From JBAZHE01 sp964547855 (GTDB lineage: Bacteria; Patescibacteriota; Patescibacteriia; Patescibacteriales; WJLG01): 64,000 nt of DNA. The notes under the pieces are model-generated. The model was not told where the DNA came from, searched no databases, and saw only the letters and a program-made list of their open reading frames with translations. The first letter of the stretch is position 1. Each line of letters opens with the position of its first letter. The position numbers and the translations under genes are program-made. Of the stretch, positions 6,948 through 15,763 are shown one piece after another. Where the stretch lies: the NCBI GenBank assembly GCA_964547855.1, contig CAZJPG010000001.1, positions 1 to 64,000 on the forward strand, read 5' to 3'.

Positions 6948-8665
6948 TTGCCATTACTTTCTTTCAGTCCATAACTAATCAATTCCATAACCTCTTCGGA
7001 GCTGTCGGTCTTTGTCGGCGCGCCGAGATTGACTACGGTCAAATTCTCTCCGGACGGACCCAAGACGCGCGTCATCAAACAATACATAGCCTCGTCCAAA
7101 TATCCTGTTTTAGAACCGGTTATTTGAACGTTGTTCTCCAAAGCGAACAGACCATCGCGCAAAAAGGTATTGGTATTGTAAAGTGTATGAGCCTTCTTAG
7201 TGTTGATAGTAGAAAACGTGTACTTAGGCGTCGTGCTGATCTTTTGGATTATCGGATTCTTATACACTTCTCGTATCATTATAGCATAATCACGGGCCGT
7301 GCTCACATTTTGAAAGGCCAATCCCGTAGGTTCGATGAACTTACTGCCAGTCGCTCCAACCGAAACGGCAAAATCGTTCATCTGCTTTATAAACTCATCA
7401 CGATTTATACCGCTAACCCTGACCAATGACTCGACGGCGTTATTAGCCGAACCGACTAAAGCGGAATAGACCAGATCCTCTATCGTCATCGTCTCGCCAT
7501 CCTTAACATTCAACTTGGCGTTTCTAGCAGGATCCGAATAAAGAGCATTATAATCCTCGTCTTGTTTTTTATATTCGACCACCTGGCTTAAAGTCGGATG
7601 CTGATCGAAAAAAACTTTTATCGCGACTAATTTAGTCAAACTGGCTATCGGCAAAGAAGTGGTGGCATTCTTCTCGAAAATAAATTCCCCAGTCTTTTCG
7701 TTATATACGGCCAAAGCTCGAGAAGCTGTCTCTGGCAAGAAAGAAGCCTTGCCGTTAGCAGCTATGCCCATTACCAAGCCGCGAGCATCGGCCTTAACGG
7801 ACAATGGCTCTATCTTGACGTTTATTATTCCCTCGGATAGCGATGCGATCTTGCTAAAGGCGACTTTATCCAAATCGACGACTCGGTCAGGATGTAAACG
7901 CCTATCTGGTCCGTAATCGTTGATCTCGACATCAACGTATTTTCCATTATCGATATTATAGACTCTCAATATCGATCCTTTAGGGAAATCGGGTGAAGCG
8001 GCGAAATTACCGCCCTTATAGGCATACCAACTAGCCTTACCGCTACCCATGACCGAGTTATCGACAAAAACGGCGATTCTAGCAAAAGGTAAATGTATCA
8101 AAGAGCGAACGAATTTCTCGTTCGGATAATCTACGGTCGGCAACTCTCGCCATCCAGCCACATTCTTGTCATAGAAAAAAACTTTCTTAAGCCCAGTAGA
8201 AGCCTCATCATAGGACATCTGAATATAAAAAGGCTTTTCATCGTCATAGGCGGCCTTATTGCGAAATTCGAATTGATATATCTTGCTTATGCGATCAAAA
8301 CGCCACGGCGAAGGAATATCCTCATTCAAAATTTCCGAATCGACCCTAGTCGATTCCGATAATATGCCAGGTACTAAAGACAACTTTAATTCGCCATCGA
8401 AAGGCGCCACTGTATAACCCTTGGCGATGGTTTCTTTATCGAGATTGATGCTGAACTGTTCGTTCAAAGCAGCGACAGGGATCTGCTCTGCCGATGTCAC
8501 GACCGGCTCAACAGCAACAGGAGACGAGGAAGCGTTTTGAGCGTCGTCGAAAATTATCGTCTCTGACGGAGCGGCAAATACTATGCTAGAAGAAAAAAAT
8601 AAAGACAAAAAAGAAAAAATGGCTATTTTCCCAAAAGTTATCGATAATTTTGAATTTAAACGCAT
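6944..8665 (-). CDS. RlpA-like domain fused to a D-Ala-D-Ala carboxypeptidase
   Basis: A 573-residue secreted cell-wall protein. A signal peptide or anchor spans about 12-31, a beta-rich region 65-200, and an RlpA-like double-psi barrel about 207-287 (GKASWYAYKGG, INDYGPDRR, VVDLDKVAF). A serine peptidase S11 domain covers about 310-560. The S11 catalytic motifs are intact: S342-L-T-K345, S406-A-N408 and K519-T-G521. S11 enzymes trim D-Ala from muropeptides. RlpA domains bind or cut glycan strands, but I cannot confirm the lytic residues here. The gene is coupled to ftsE, so FtsEX may control this enzyme. Having both domains on one chain is uncommon. Confidence 0.88.
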   Translation of the reverse strand: MRLNSKLSITFGKIAIFSFLSLFFSSSIVFAAPSETIIFDDAQNASSSPVAVEPVVTSAEQIPVAALNEQFSINLDKETIAKGYTVAPFDGELKLSLVPGILSESTRVDSEILNEDIPSPWRFDRISKIYQFEFRNKAAYDDEKPFYIQMSYDEASTGLKKVFFYDKNVAGWRELPTVDYPNEKFVRSLIHLPFARIAVFVDNSVMGSGKASWYAYKGGNFAASPDFPKGSILRVYNIDNGKYVDVEINDYGPDRRLHPDRVVDLDKVAFSKIASLSEGIINVKIEPLSVKADARGLVMGIAANGKASFLPETASRALAVYNEKTGEFIFEKNATTSLPIASLTKLVAIKVFFDQHPTLSQVVEYKKQDEDYNALYSDPARNAKLNVKDGETMTIEDLVYSALVGSANNAVESLVRVSGINRDEFIKQMNDFAVSVGATGSKFIEPTGLAFQNVSTARDYAIMIREVYKNPIIQKISTTPKYTFSTINTKKAHTLYNTNTFLRDGLFALENNVQITGSKTGYLDEAMYCLMTRVLGPSGENLTVVNLGAPTKTDSSEEVMELISYGLKESNGK

Positions 8666-8702
8666 AATAATCTTGATTTTATATAAACTTATATGATACC
8701 TT

Positions 8703-8708
8703 TATAAT
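8703..8708 (+). promoter_or_regulatory. -10 box of tRNA-Thr
   Basis: A perfect TATAAT lies ten bases before the tRNA-Thr 5' end, at the right distance for transcription to start next to the tRNA. The -35 region is poor (TTATAT at 18 bases). Confidence 0.5.
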
Positions 8709-8717
8709 ACCAACTTG

Positions 8718-8789
8718 GCCGAAATAGCTCAACGGTAGAGCAACGGTATCGTAAACCGTAGGTTGTGGGTTCAAATCCCACTTTCGGCT
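8718..8789 (+). tRNA. tRNA-Thr (anticodon CGT)
   Basis: Complete cloverleaf: acceptor GCCGAAA/TTTCGGC, D-stem GCTC/GAGC, anticodon stem ACGGT/ACCGT with loop ATCGTAA, T-arm GTGGG-TTCAAAT-CCCAC. The anticodon is CGT and the discriminator is T. A minus-strand open frame across it is an artefact. Confidence 0.92.
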
Positions 8790-8795
8790 CCCATG

Positions 8796-8836
8796 AAAAC
8801 CAATATCGACTCTTTGAGGCGATGTTGGTTTTTTTA
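8796..8836 (+). terminator. Terminator between tRNA-Thr and the FtsB-like gene
   Basis: AAAACCAATATCG and CGATGTTGGTTTTTTT pair around an 11-base loop. It serves tRNA-Thr and, with A-runs on the other side, may also serve the convergent FtsB-like gene. Confidence 0.8.
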
Positions 8837-8855
8837 TTTAGACGATCGATGGCGA

Positions 8856-9260
8856 TCATTTCCGACCCCAAAAATATTTCAACCATTTAGCAGGATTGGG
8901 CATATCGATCTCAGTATCGTCAGTCACTGAATTAACGATCGATAGAGTGTCATCTTCTTTTATGACCACTACTTCCTCCCCCTCCTTCTTCATACCAAAA
9001 TTCAATCTTGCTTCCTCCTCGGCGAATTGATCCGACTGTAAATAAGAGAGTAATTTTTTTAGATCCTGGTTACTTGTCTCCAGTAACGTTATCTCTTTTT
9101 TTAAATCATTGATCTCACCATCGATACGATAACGGCTCGACATATTTTTATACAAAGGAAAAACTATTACCGCCAACAATCCCAAAAGGACTAGCGACAA
9201 AAATAACGGGCTAGACAAGAAAATCGATAATATGTTTTTTTTCTTACGTTCTTTCCACAT
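8856..9260 (-). CDS. Septum formation initiator FtsB/DivIC-like protein
   Basis: A 134-residue bitopic membrane protein. A short basic cytoplasmic tail (MWKERKKKN) is followed by a membrane helix at about 12-36 and an extracellular coiled coil at about 44-76. A conserved E-x-x-A-R-x-x-x-G-M-x-x-x-G-E segment comes next, as in FtsB/DivIC. Such proteins bridge FtsQ/DivIB and FtsL in the divisome. The C-terminus ends in a Trp-rich tail. It starts three bases after the stop of the P-type ATPase gene, so the two form an operon. Confidence 0.82.
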   Translation of the reverse strand: MWKERKKKNILSIFLSSPLFLSLVLLGLLAVIVFPLYKNMSSRYRIDGEINDLKKEITLLETSNQDLKKLLSYLQSDQFAEEEARLNFGMKKEGEEVVVIKEDDTLSIVNSVTDDTEIDMPNPAKWLKYFWGRK

Positions 9261-9263
9261 GCT

Positions 9264-11930
9264 TTATTTTTTTGAATACTCTTTATTGGAATAATATAGT
9301 TTAGTCGCCTCCAACAAAATCAAATTAAAAATCGAGAAGCCCAAAATAGTCATCCAATCTTTTAAGCCGATAGACGCTGTGCCAAGCAATCCCTGAAGTG
9401 GCGGTAAATAAATAGCTAAGAGCAACAGGCCAGCGGACAGACCAACGGCCAGCCAAATGTAAAGATTACTAAAAGGATTCAGTTGCCATATCGGACGGGA
9501 GAGAGAACGCAAGGAGAAAATCGACAACAAAGACTTGGCTCCCAATATCGAGAACATCAAGGTCCTTAAATGATCTATCTCAACACCAGCTTTAAAAAGA
9601 TAGAAGAAGAAAATGAAAATAATGACGTTGACTATCATGCCGACGAAGAATATTATAGCCTTCATCTCGCCGGTCAACAGAGCCGAGTCGCGCTTCTTCG
9701 GCCTTCTATCCATCATGGTCTTAGTCACCTTTTCGAATGATAAGGCAAAATTCGGAAAACCGTCGTTTATTATATTGAGCCACAATATCTGCACTGGCAA
9801 GATCGGCAACGGAGAAGTCAATAATATGGAGCTAGTCACTAGAACAATCTCACAAAAAGCATCAGAGGTTAGGTAAGTCACTACTCGGCGCAAAGTCGAA
9901 TATATCTTACGTCCCTCTTCCACGGCCGCTACGATAACTTTGAAATTATTATTGAGCAAAATAATATCGGCCGATTCCTTGGCCACGTCAGTGCCATTGC
10001 CCAAAGCAATACCGACATCAGCCGCCTTCAAAGCTGGAGCATCGTTTATTCCGTCCCCAGTCATAGCTACTACTTCACCGCGCTCTCTTAAGGCATTGAT
10101 GATGCGTAATTTATGATGCGGGCTGACACGGGCATAAATATTTATCTTGGTGCAGCGCTTCTTTAATTCGTCATCACTCATCTTATCCAAGTCCTCACCA
10201 GAGACCACGCCATCTTTGGTCACCGACAATCCAATTTCTTTACTTATCGCTAAGGCGATCAACTTATGATCACCAGTAACGATAACTGGCCTAATACCAG
10301 CGTCTCGCGCCTGTCTTATTGTCTCCTTGGCGTCTGGTCGTAATGGGTCTTTTAAAGCGATCAGTCCTACATAGGTCAATTCGTTATCGATCGCATCCCA
10401 ATCTAGTTTATCTTCTAAGGCTAAGTCGCCTTCAATATCTTTTAGGCCAACGGCGATCAAACGAAATCCGGTAGCGGCCAACTTTTCAAAATTCTTAAGT
10501 ATCTTATCTTTATGAGAATCAGTTAGAGAAACGATCTCGCCATGATGATAGAATGTTTTGCTTTTTTCTAAAATAACTTCTGGCGCACCTTTTTCATAAA
10601 GCTTTAAGCCTTTTTCTGTTTTATGTAAGGTGGCCATGAACTTCGTGGTGCTGGTAAATTGTCGCTCGGCCACTCTAAGCTCTTTCTTTTGCAATTCCCA
10701 ACTGTCAATTCCTGCTTCATAAGCCGCCTTAAGTAGGGCCCTTTCAGTAGGAGTGCCAGTAAAACGCCATTTAGCCAAAGGCTCGTCCGGATTATCGATT
10801 ATGGCATTGTTGCACATGGCGGAAATTTGCATGGCCAAGGAGACGATCTTGGCCTCCTCCCCTTCTTGGCGCGATCCTGGACTCGATACTTCGAATTCGT
10901 TCTCACCGATAATAATGTGAGATACGGCCATATGCCCCTCGGTCAAGGTGCCAGTCTTATCAGAACAAATGACGGTCGTCGAGCCCAATGTCTCGGCCGA
11001 CACCAACTTTCTCGTCAAAGCACTGACCTTAAGCAAACGCTGCATGCCCAGAGCTAAAATAAAGGTCATGGAGATAAGCAAGCCCTCTGGGATAGAAGAC
11101 ACTGCCAAGGCCACTGAGACCATAAACATCTCATAGATGCCTCTACCTTCGACTATGCCAAGTATAAAAACCAATGTGCAAACAGAAAGAAATAATGTGG
11201 CCAAAAATTTAGCCAAACCATCTAATTTCTCCTGTAAAGGAGTTAGACCCTCCTCAGTGGACACTAGATCGGATATTTTACCGACTTCCGTATTTCTGCC
11301 AGTGGCAACGACGACTGCCTTACCTCGACCAGACACGGCCACTGTCCCGGCATAGATCATGTTATGGCGATCAGGCAAAGAAGCACCTGTTGGAACTTTG
11401 TCAGCGGTCTTGCGTGCCGGGTAAGATTCACCGGTAAGTATAGACTCATTAATAGAAAGCTCGGCAGCTTCCAAAAGGCGACCATCGGCCGGGAGACGGG
11501 AGCCGGCTTCCAATATAATTATATCGCCTACCACGACTTGGCTAGCATCGATCTTCCTTTCTCTTCCTTGACGCAAGACCACAGCCTGATGTCTGACCAT
11601 GTTGCGTAATTTCTTAAGAGAATCGTTAGCTTTGTTCTCCTGGAAAAAACCAATGGCAGTATTCAAAGCCACTGCCACGAATATAACTATGGCATTTCCA
11701 TTCTCGCGTAAAAGCAAGGAAGCCAATCCGGCCAACAATAATATATATATGAATGGACTCTGAAATTGTTTTAAAAGAAGCTTGATCTTGGAAAAATCTT
11801 TCTTGGCCGCCAACTCATTTAGGCCATTCTTCTTTAAACGAGACTCCGCCTCTTTAAGAGTAAGGCCATTCTCCGATGCCTTAAGCTCTTTTAAACAAGT
11901 TTTAGCTGATATTGAATGAAAATCGCTCAT
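9264..11930 (-). CDS. P2-type cation-transporting ATPase (Ca2+-ATPase-like)
   Basis: An ATP-driven cation pump of 888 residues. The order is a cation-ATPase N-terminal domain, the actuator loop with TGES (about 165), M4 with IPEGL (about 280), phosphorylation site DKTGTLTEG with D324, GDGINDAP (about 624), and about ten membrane segments. In M6 the sequence NIINDGFP matches the N-x-x-x-D pattern of SERCA-type pumps, so calcium is the likeliest substrate; Na+ or Mn2+ remain possible. The frame is open to 12026, but an extended -10 promoter at 11980-11988 falls inside that stretch, so I choose ATG 11930. No clear ribosome-binding site precedes it. Confidence 0.9.
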   Translation of the reverse strand: MSDFHSISAKTCLKELKASENGLTLKEAESRLKKNGLNELAAKKDFSKIKLLLKQFQSPFIYILLLAGLASLLLRENGNAIVIFVAVALNTAIGFFQENKANDSLKKLRNMVRHQAVVLRQGRERKIDASQVVVGDIIILEAGSRLPADGRLLEAAELSINESILTGESYPARKTADKVPTGASLPDRHNMIYAGTVAVSGRGKAVVVATGRNTEVGKISDLVSTEEGLTPLQEKLDGLAKFLATLFLSVCTLVFILGIVEGRGIYEMFMVSVALAVSSIPEGLLISMTFILALGMQRLLKVSALTRKLVSAETLGSTTVICSDKTGTLTEGHMAVSHIIIGENEFEVSSPGSRQEGEEAKIVSLAMQISAMCNNAIIDNPDEPLAKWRFTGTPTERALLKAAYEAGIDSWELQKKELRVAERQFTSTTKFMATLHKTEKGLKLYEKGAPEVILEKSKTFYHHGEIVSLTDSHKDKILKNFEKLAATGFRLIAVGLKDIEGDLALEDKLDWDAIDNELTYVGLIALKDPLRPDAKETIRQARDAGIRPVIVTGDHKLIALAISKEIGLSVTKDGVVSGEDLDKMSDDELKKRCTKINIYARVSPHHKLRIINALRERGEVVAMTGDGINDAPALKAADVGIALGNGTDVAKESADIILLNNNFKVIVAAVEEGRKIYSTLRRVVTYLTSDAFCEIVLVTSSILLTSPLPILPVQILWLNIINDGFPNFALSFEKVTKTMMDRRPKKRDSALLTGEMKAIIFFVGMIVNVIIFIFFFYLFKAGVEIDHLRTLMFSILGAKSLLSIFSLRSLSRPIWQLNPFSNLYIWLAVGLSAGLLLLAIYLPPLQGLLGTASIGLKDWMTILGFSIFNLILLEATKLYYSNKEYSKK

Positions 11931-11979
11931 GAAATTGGGTTTGTTCACAAATCGACCCACTTTATATGGGCTCAACATC

Positions 11980-11988
11980 ATTATAACA
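11980..11988 (-). promoter_or_regulatory. Extended -10 promoter of the P-type ATPase
   Basis: The minus strand reads TGTTATAAT, a perfect extended -10 element. The -35 is weak. It implies a leader of about 40 bases before the ATG at 11930. Confidence 0.6.
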
Positions 11989-12036
11989 TGAAACGCTAAA
12001 CATAGAACATCTATTATTTGAAACAAATAATTAGAT

Positions 12037-12072
12037 AAAAAAACGGCTCGCTATTCTTTCGAATAGCGAGCC
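12037..12072 (-). terminator. Rho-independent terminator of the zinc-ribbon gene
   Basis: A 12-bp perfect stem (GGCTCGCTATTC/GAATAGCGAGCC) is followed on the minus strand by GTTTTTTTAT. Confidence 0.9.
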
Positions 12073-12094
12073 TTGAAAATAAGCTTACCGGATA

Positions 12095-12967
12095 TCAACC
12101 GTTGGCGACTTTGGCGTTCCAGCCCTTACCTCGAAAACGATTGACTGTCCGACTACGACCGAGGTCAATGGTCTTTTGGACCTCGGCATCGATCTGCTCT
12201 TTATGTATTTCTTTGAAGCGCTTGATCGCTTCAGCAGCACAGGCATAGCAGAAACGACGGAAACCGTCGCCGACTTTTTTGTTTTCATTGTCGCCGATGT
12301 AGGCTTCGATGAGGGAGTCGCGCAGGTCTTCCGGCTTTGTCTTAAGGACATCACCGATGGTCATGCCATCCAGCTCGGACATCGCTTCAGCCACCTTGGC
12401 TTCATATGACTGATCTCGTTCCATTTTCGGAATGATCACGCAGTATATGGCCGCCTTGGCAACAAAAGACGTGAGTCTTCCATTGGCTTTTTCGGAGATG
12501 AACCGATCGACCAGCTGATTGACGTCATCGAAACTGAGATCGTTTTCCGATGCATATCTCTCGATTTCCGGCGCGAATGTTATCGCTGCCTGTGCATCGA
12601 CGACCGCCTTTTGACGATCAGCCTCAGGAACCCTGGAGAATTCATCGTCCTTGGCCATTGCCAAAGGAATAATGCCGCCTTCGGCGCCTTTGACCAGAAG
12701 CTCGATTGAGTATGTCACCATATCAACTTTAATACCGCGCGAAAGCTGCGGCTTTCTTTCTCTCTGTTTTCCGGCGACGATATTTTCGATCGCTCTTTTG
12801 ACCGCTTTCACGAGCTTTGAGTTATTGGTGTAACATTCCTGGCAGATCAGTTTATCGGTAGCCTTGGGCTTACCGCAGACAGGGCAAACGATCTTTTCTT
12901 CTGTCTTGCCAAATGCCAAGACATGAAGGACGTCTTTTCTGAAAACAACACGATTGACTTGATCCAT
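12095..12967 (-). CDS. Zinc-ribbon protein of unknown function
   Basis: A cytoplasmic protein of 290 residues. Near the N-terminus it has a probable zinc ribbon, CPVCGKPKATDKLICQEC, with two CxxC pairs. The rest is mostly helical and charged, and I recognise no further domain. The start is ATG 12967, preceded by GGAAAGGGG; an open frame continues 20 codons upstream but overlaps nothing that looks coding. It has its own promoter (TTGACA with a 17-base spacer) and a strong terminator, so it is an independent, probably well-expressed unit. A role in nucleic-acid binding is only a guess from the ribbon. Confidence 0.75.
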   Translation of the reverse strand: MDQVNRVVFRKDVLHVLAFGKTEEKIVCPVCGKPKATDKLICQECYTNNSKLVKAVKRAIENIVAGKQRERKPQLSRGIKVDMVTYSIELLVKGAEGGIIPLAMAKDDEFSRVPEADRQKAVVDAQAAITFAPEIERYASENDLSFDDVNQLVDRFISEKANGRLTSFVAKAAIYCVIIPKMERDQSYEAKVAEAMSELDGMTIGDVLKTKPEDLRDSLIEAYIGDNENKKVGDGFRRFCYACAAEAIKRFKEIHKEQIDAEVQKTIDLGRSRTVNRFRGKGWNAKVANG

Positions 12968-13015
12968 AGTGGACCCCTTTCCGGTAAAATTATTGGTTGA
13001 GAACGAACTGTTATA

Positions 13016-13044
13016 AGCATAGCACAAAATTCATATTTTGTCAA
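13016..13044 (-). promoter_or_regulatory. Sigma-70-type promoter of the zinc-ribbon gene
   Basis: A consensus -35 TTGACA (13039-13044) is 17 bases from a -10 TATGCT (13016-13021), which is preceded by TGC as an extended element. The leader is about 40 bases. Confidence 0.72.
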
Positions 13045-13060
13045 TATTAAACAAACAACA

Positions 13061-13088
13061 AAAAATAGCGCCAAAACGCCATTTTTTA
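13061..13088 (-). terminator. Probable terminator of the glycosyltransferase gene
   Basis: The minus strand has AAAATGGCG, a short loop, then CGCTATTTTTT. The stem is only about five to eight pairs but is followed by a T-run downstream of the stop at 13157. Confidence 0.55.
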
Positions 13089-13156
13089 TACTTAAGCCGA
13101 AATTTTTACTATATTTATAACAAAAAGATAGAGGGCTACGCATTCAGCATTCAGGC

Positions 13157-14749
13157 CTACACCTTTCTTTCCTTTGGAGTTACTAAAAATCCCATATATT
13201 TACCAATCATCAAACGAGTCTGTGAATCTAAGGCTGGTATGGCACCAAAAACGACTATTCCCAGCGGCAAAAGTATCCATTCTAAAACTGCCAAAATACG
13301 AGTATAAATCCTCTTCCAAAGACCGACTGACTTGGGCCTATGAGGTAAAAGCAAAGTCGAAACGATAGACGAAAAAAGCAAGCCAGACATAGCTACGGTC
13401 ATTAGATTTCTAGTGATTTGGGGAAGATTTCCAGATAGAACAGTAGAATTGAAACGGGATCCACCTAAAATTATAGGTAACCAACCTATGCAAGCGATGA
13501 TCAAAGCATTCGTAGCCCAAGAATGAAAACCATGCACCTGGATCATTATTTTACTAATAGCATTCCTCTTCTTGAGAGATTTCCATCTTTTTATGACATT
13601 AAAGGCCAAATAAGGAAGATTCTCGACTCCCCAGCCCCAGCGACGCTGTTGTTTATAGAGACCCGTCACCGTTCTCCAAATGCTCTGGACTTGAATGGAG
13701 TCCATCGATACTGGGAAATACAAAGGCTCTACGCGATAATTGCAATTATAGTGAAGGTAACAATGCCAAAAAATACGTGAATCCTCACTGACCATATTTG
13801 TAGACCAAAAACCGATATCTACCAAAGCCTTCCAAGTCATAGAGTGAGAAGAATAAGTAGCCAGCTTTTCCACTCTTATCTGCTGCATCATCTGCCAAAA
13901 AGTATTGCTCATAGCCGCCACCCTCGAAAAAAACGGAACCTCCCAAATATTATTATGATAAAGCGGAACTGGTTGATAACTGGCACGATATGGATCGCTG
14001 ACGGTCAAAAATTTATAGGTCAAGCAACAGAAATAACTTGAATAGACCACGGTGTCGCTATCAAAGACGCTAACGACTATCTTGTCATAATCCAAGCCTT
14101 GCTTGTCGATTATATCTTTCTTTAAAATTTTAGCGGCCCAGGCCTGATTGGCACCCTTTCCCTTAAGCTCGCCGGCCATTCCGTCAGGATGAACCGTAAC
14201 CAAAAATTCCTTAAAAAAATGACCAAATTCTTCTTTTAATATCCTTCCTTTTTCCAAACCTTTCTCACCTTCTCTTTCTTCCAAAGCCAAAACAAAGATC
14301 ATTTGTTTAGTAGGAAAACCATCGTTTATTATCGAATTAAAACTAGGGCGAAGCACATCGACCGGCTCCACGGCAGTTGGGTCGACTATAACGTGAATGA
14401 TATCGCTCGACTTCCATCCTTTCTTTGCTAAACAATCTTCAGGTAAGCCGCTGATCTTGCCAGCATCAAGCTCTTGGCATTTTTCCATCCAATCGGTCTT
14501 CTCGCCTTTACGCATCTTAAAATAAGAAGCAAAAAGGTGCACACCTAAATACAAGACCAAAAGCAACCAATATATATCGAAGATGATTATGAAATAGGCC
14601 ACCCAGACAGGTTTAAAATAAGACAAAATCACCAAAAGCAAAAGCAGACCCCAGGAAAGTATTCCTGGGATCATCTCTAAGATCCTATAAATAACACGAT
14701 CGCGGCCAGAGAGGTCAGTGGCCTTTCCAACCTTAAGATAATCGACCAT
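13157..14749 (-). CDS. Processive family-2 glycosyltransferase, membrane-bound
   Basis: A 530-residue membrane enzyme of the cellulose-synthase-like GT2 type. Two membrane segments (about 30-48 and 50-75) precede the catalytic domain. The family motifs are visible: FDSDT with the DxD at 230-232, SED with the catalytic acid at 322-323, and QQRRW (367-371, the QxxRW motif). Three or four membrane helices follow. It would polymerise or extrude a glycan from a nucleotide sugar; the sugar cannot be told. It starts nine bases after the stop of the TraG-like gene. The stop is TAG, which shows TAG is a normal terminator in this genome. Confidence 0.85.
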   Translation of the reverse strand: MVDYLKVGKATDLSGRDRVIYRILEMIPGILSWGLLLLLVILSYFKPVWVAYFIIIFDIYWLLLVLYLGVHLFASYFKMRKGEKTDWMEKCQELDAGKISGLPEDCLAKKGWKSSDIIHVIVDPTAVEPVDVLRPSFNSIINDGFPTKQMIFVLALEEREGEKGLEKGRILKEEFGHFFKEFLVTVHPDGMAGELKGKGANQAWAAKILKKDIIDKQGLDYDKIVVSVFDSDTVVYSSYFCCLTYKFLTVSDPYRASYQPVPLYHNNIWEVPFFSRVAAMSNTFWQMMQQIRVEKLATYSSHSMTWKALVDIGFWSTNMVSEDSRIFWHCYLHYNCNYRVEPLYFPVSMDSIQVQSIWRTVTGLYKQQRRWGWGVENLPYLAFNVIKRWKSLKKRNAISKIMIQVHGFHSWATNALIIACIGWLPIILGGSRFNSTVLSGNLPQITRNLMTVAMSGLLFSSIVSTLLLPHRPKSVGLWKRIYTRILAVLEWILLPLGIVVFGAIPALDSQTRLMIGKYMGFLVTPKERKV

Positions 14750-14758
14750 AATTGGCTT

Positions 14759-15763
14759 TTATTCGAATATAATATCCTCCCCTTCTTCTAACTCTTTTTC
14801 ATGCGCGGTCTTGGGTTTTTCCTCTTCTTTAGGGGATTCTTTATGATTATGGGCGTTTTTTGAAAAATTTACAAGGTTAGTGCCGCTAAGCGCCGAAAGT
14901 GATAAGGCTGGCGGTTTAACCGGCTCAACGGAAGACGATGAGGCAAGCGCCGATGGCGAGATAGAAGAAAAATCAGGCCGAGACGAATTGGCCTTGTTCT
15001 TTGCCATATCCTCCTTCTTTTTTTTCTTTAATTCCGATAAACATTTCTTACAATAAACCGGCCTGGTACCATCTGGTTTAAACGGAACCTTGGTCTGCTC
15101 GCCGCAACTGGAACAAACTGCGTCGTTTAAGCCATAACCACTTACAACCTCTTCGCTGTCATCTCCTAATATGTCTTTTTTAAAAGACTGCGCTTGCTCG
15201 ATCGCCGGAACCTCGACTTTATCCTCGACCTTAGGGGCAACACCAGAGATCATGTTAATGACTTGTGGGTCAATTACTGGTTTATGAAATTCTTGAGCCA
15301 CTGGTTTTGAGGATGGCGGTTTTTGAACTGGCGCCTTGGGCGCGAATTGCGCTCCAGGAATACGATTAAAAGACGGAGCACCAGAACTGACATTAATGAC
15401 CTTCCCTGGTTTTGGTTCTGGCGGCTGTTCCTCTTGAAAATGAGAATGCATTATTTCTTCTTCGACGATCTCTCTTTTCTTGGCATAATTTTGTCTTGTC
15501 CATTCCACTGCTTTTTCAAAATTATGAGTCTTTTCATCTTCGCGCAAAGGCATCAGACCACGAGCTGAGAATGGTGTCGAGGCCACGCCATCGATCATCA
15601 ACTTTATATAGAACTCAAACTTAGGAAGATTAAGAATATCCTCCTCCATGAAAGTCGGGGCTAGTTCCTTGACCAATTCTTCGGCATCGGTGGCGCCTAC
15701 GCGAAAATTGACCAAAGTGCCGACGTTGCCGAAGACGGCCGCCTTGACCTCATCGGAGAGCTG
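14759..15763 (-). pseudogene. C-terminal part of the TraG-like ATPase, beyond an in-frame amber codon
   Basis: This stretch continues the reading frame of the gene at 15764-16711 without any shift; only the TAG at 15764-15766 separates them. It starts QLSDEVKAAVFGNVGTLV, which is the continuation expected for the family after the conserved histidine-containing loop. It then holds the rest of the ATPase core, a Pro-rich linker, and a zinc motif of two CxxC pairs (CSSCG...YCKKC, about 120 residues from the end). It ends in a Glu-rich tail. The only internal start early on is a TTG with no ribosome-binding site. Either the gene is inactivated, the codon is read through, or the base is a sequencing error. 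Confidence 0.75.

Noticed and set aside
8689..8886. Small minus-strand gene across tRNA-Thr
   Set aside because: It is the antisense translation of the tRNA and terminator.
11930..12026. Longer N-terminus of the P-type ATPase
   Set aside because: The extra codons overlap a perfect extended -10 promoter and do not resemble the family's N-terminus.
14759..15715. Independent gene starting at TTG 15715
   Set aside because: No ribosome-binding site, and the first residues are the middle of the ATPase fold; it is the in-frame continuation of the gene above.
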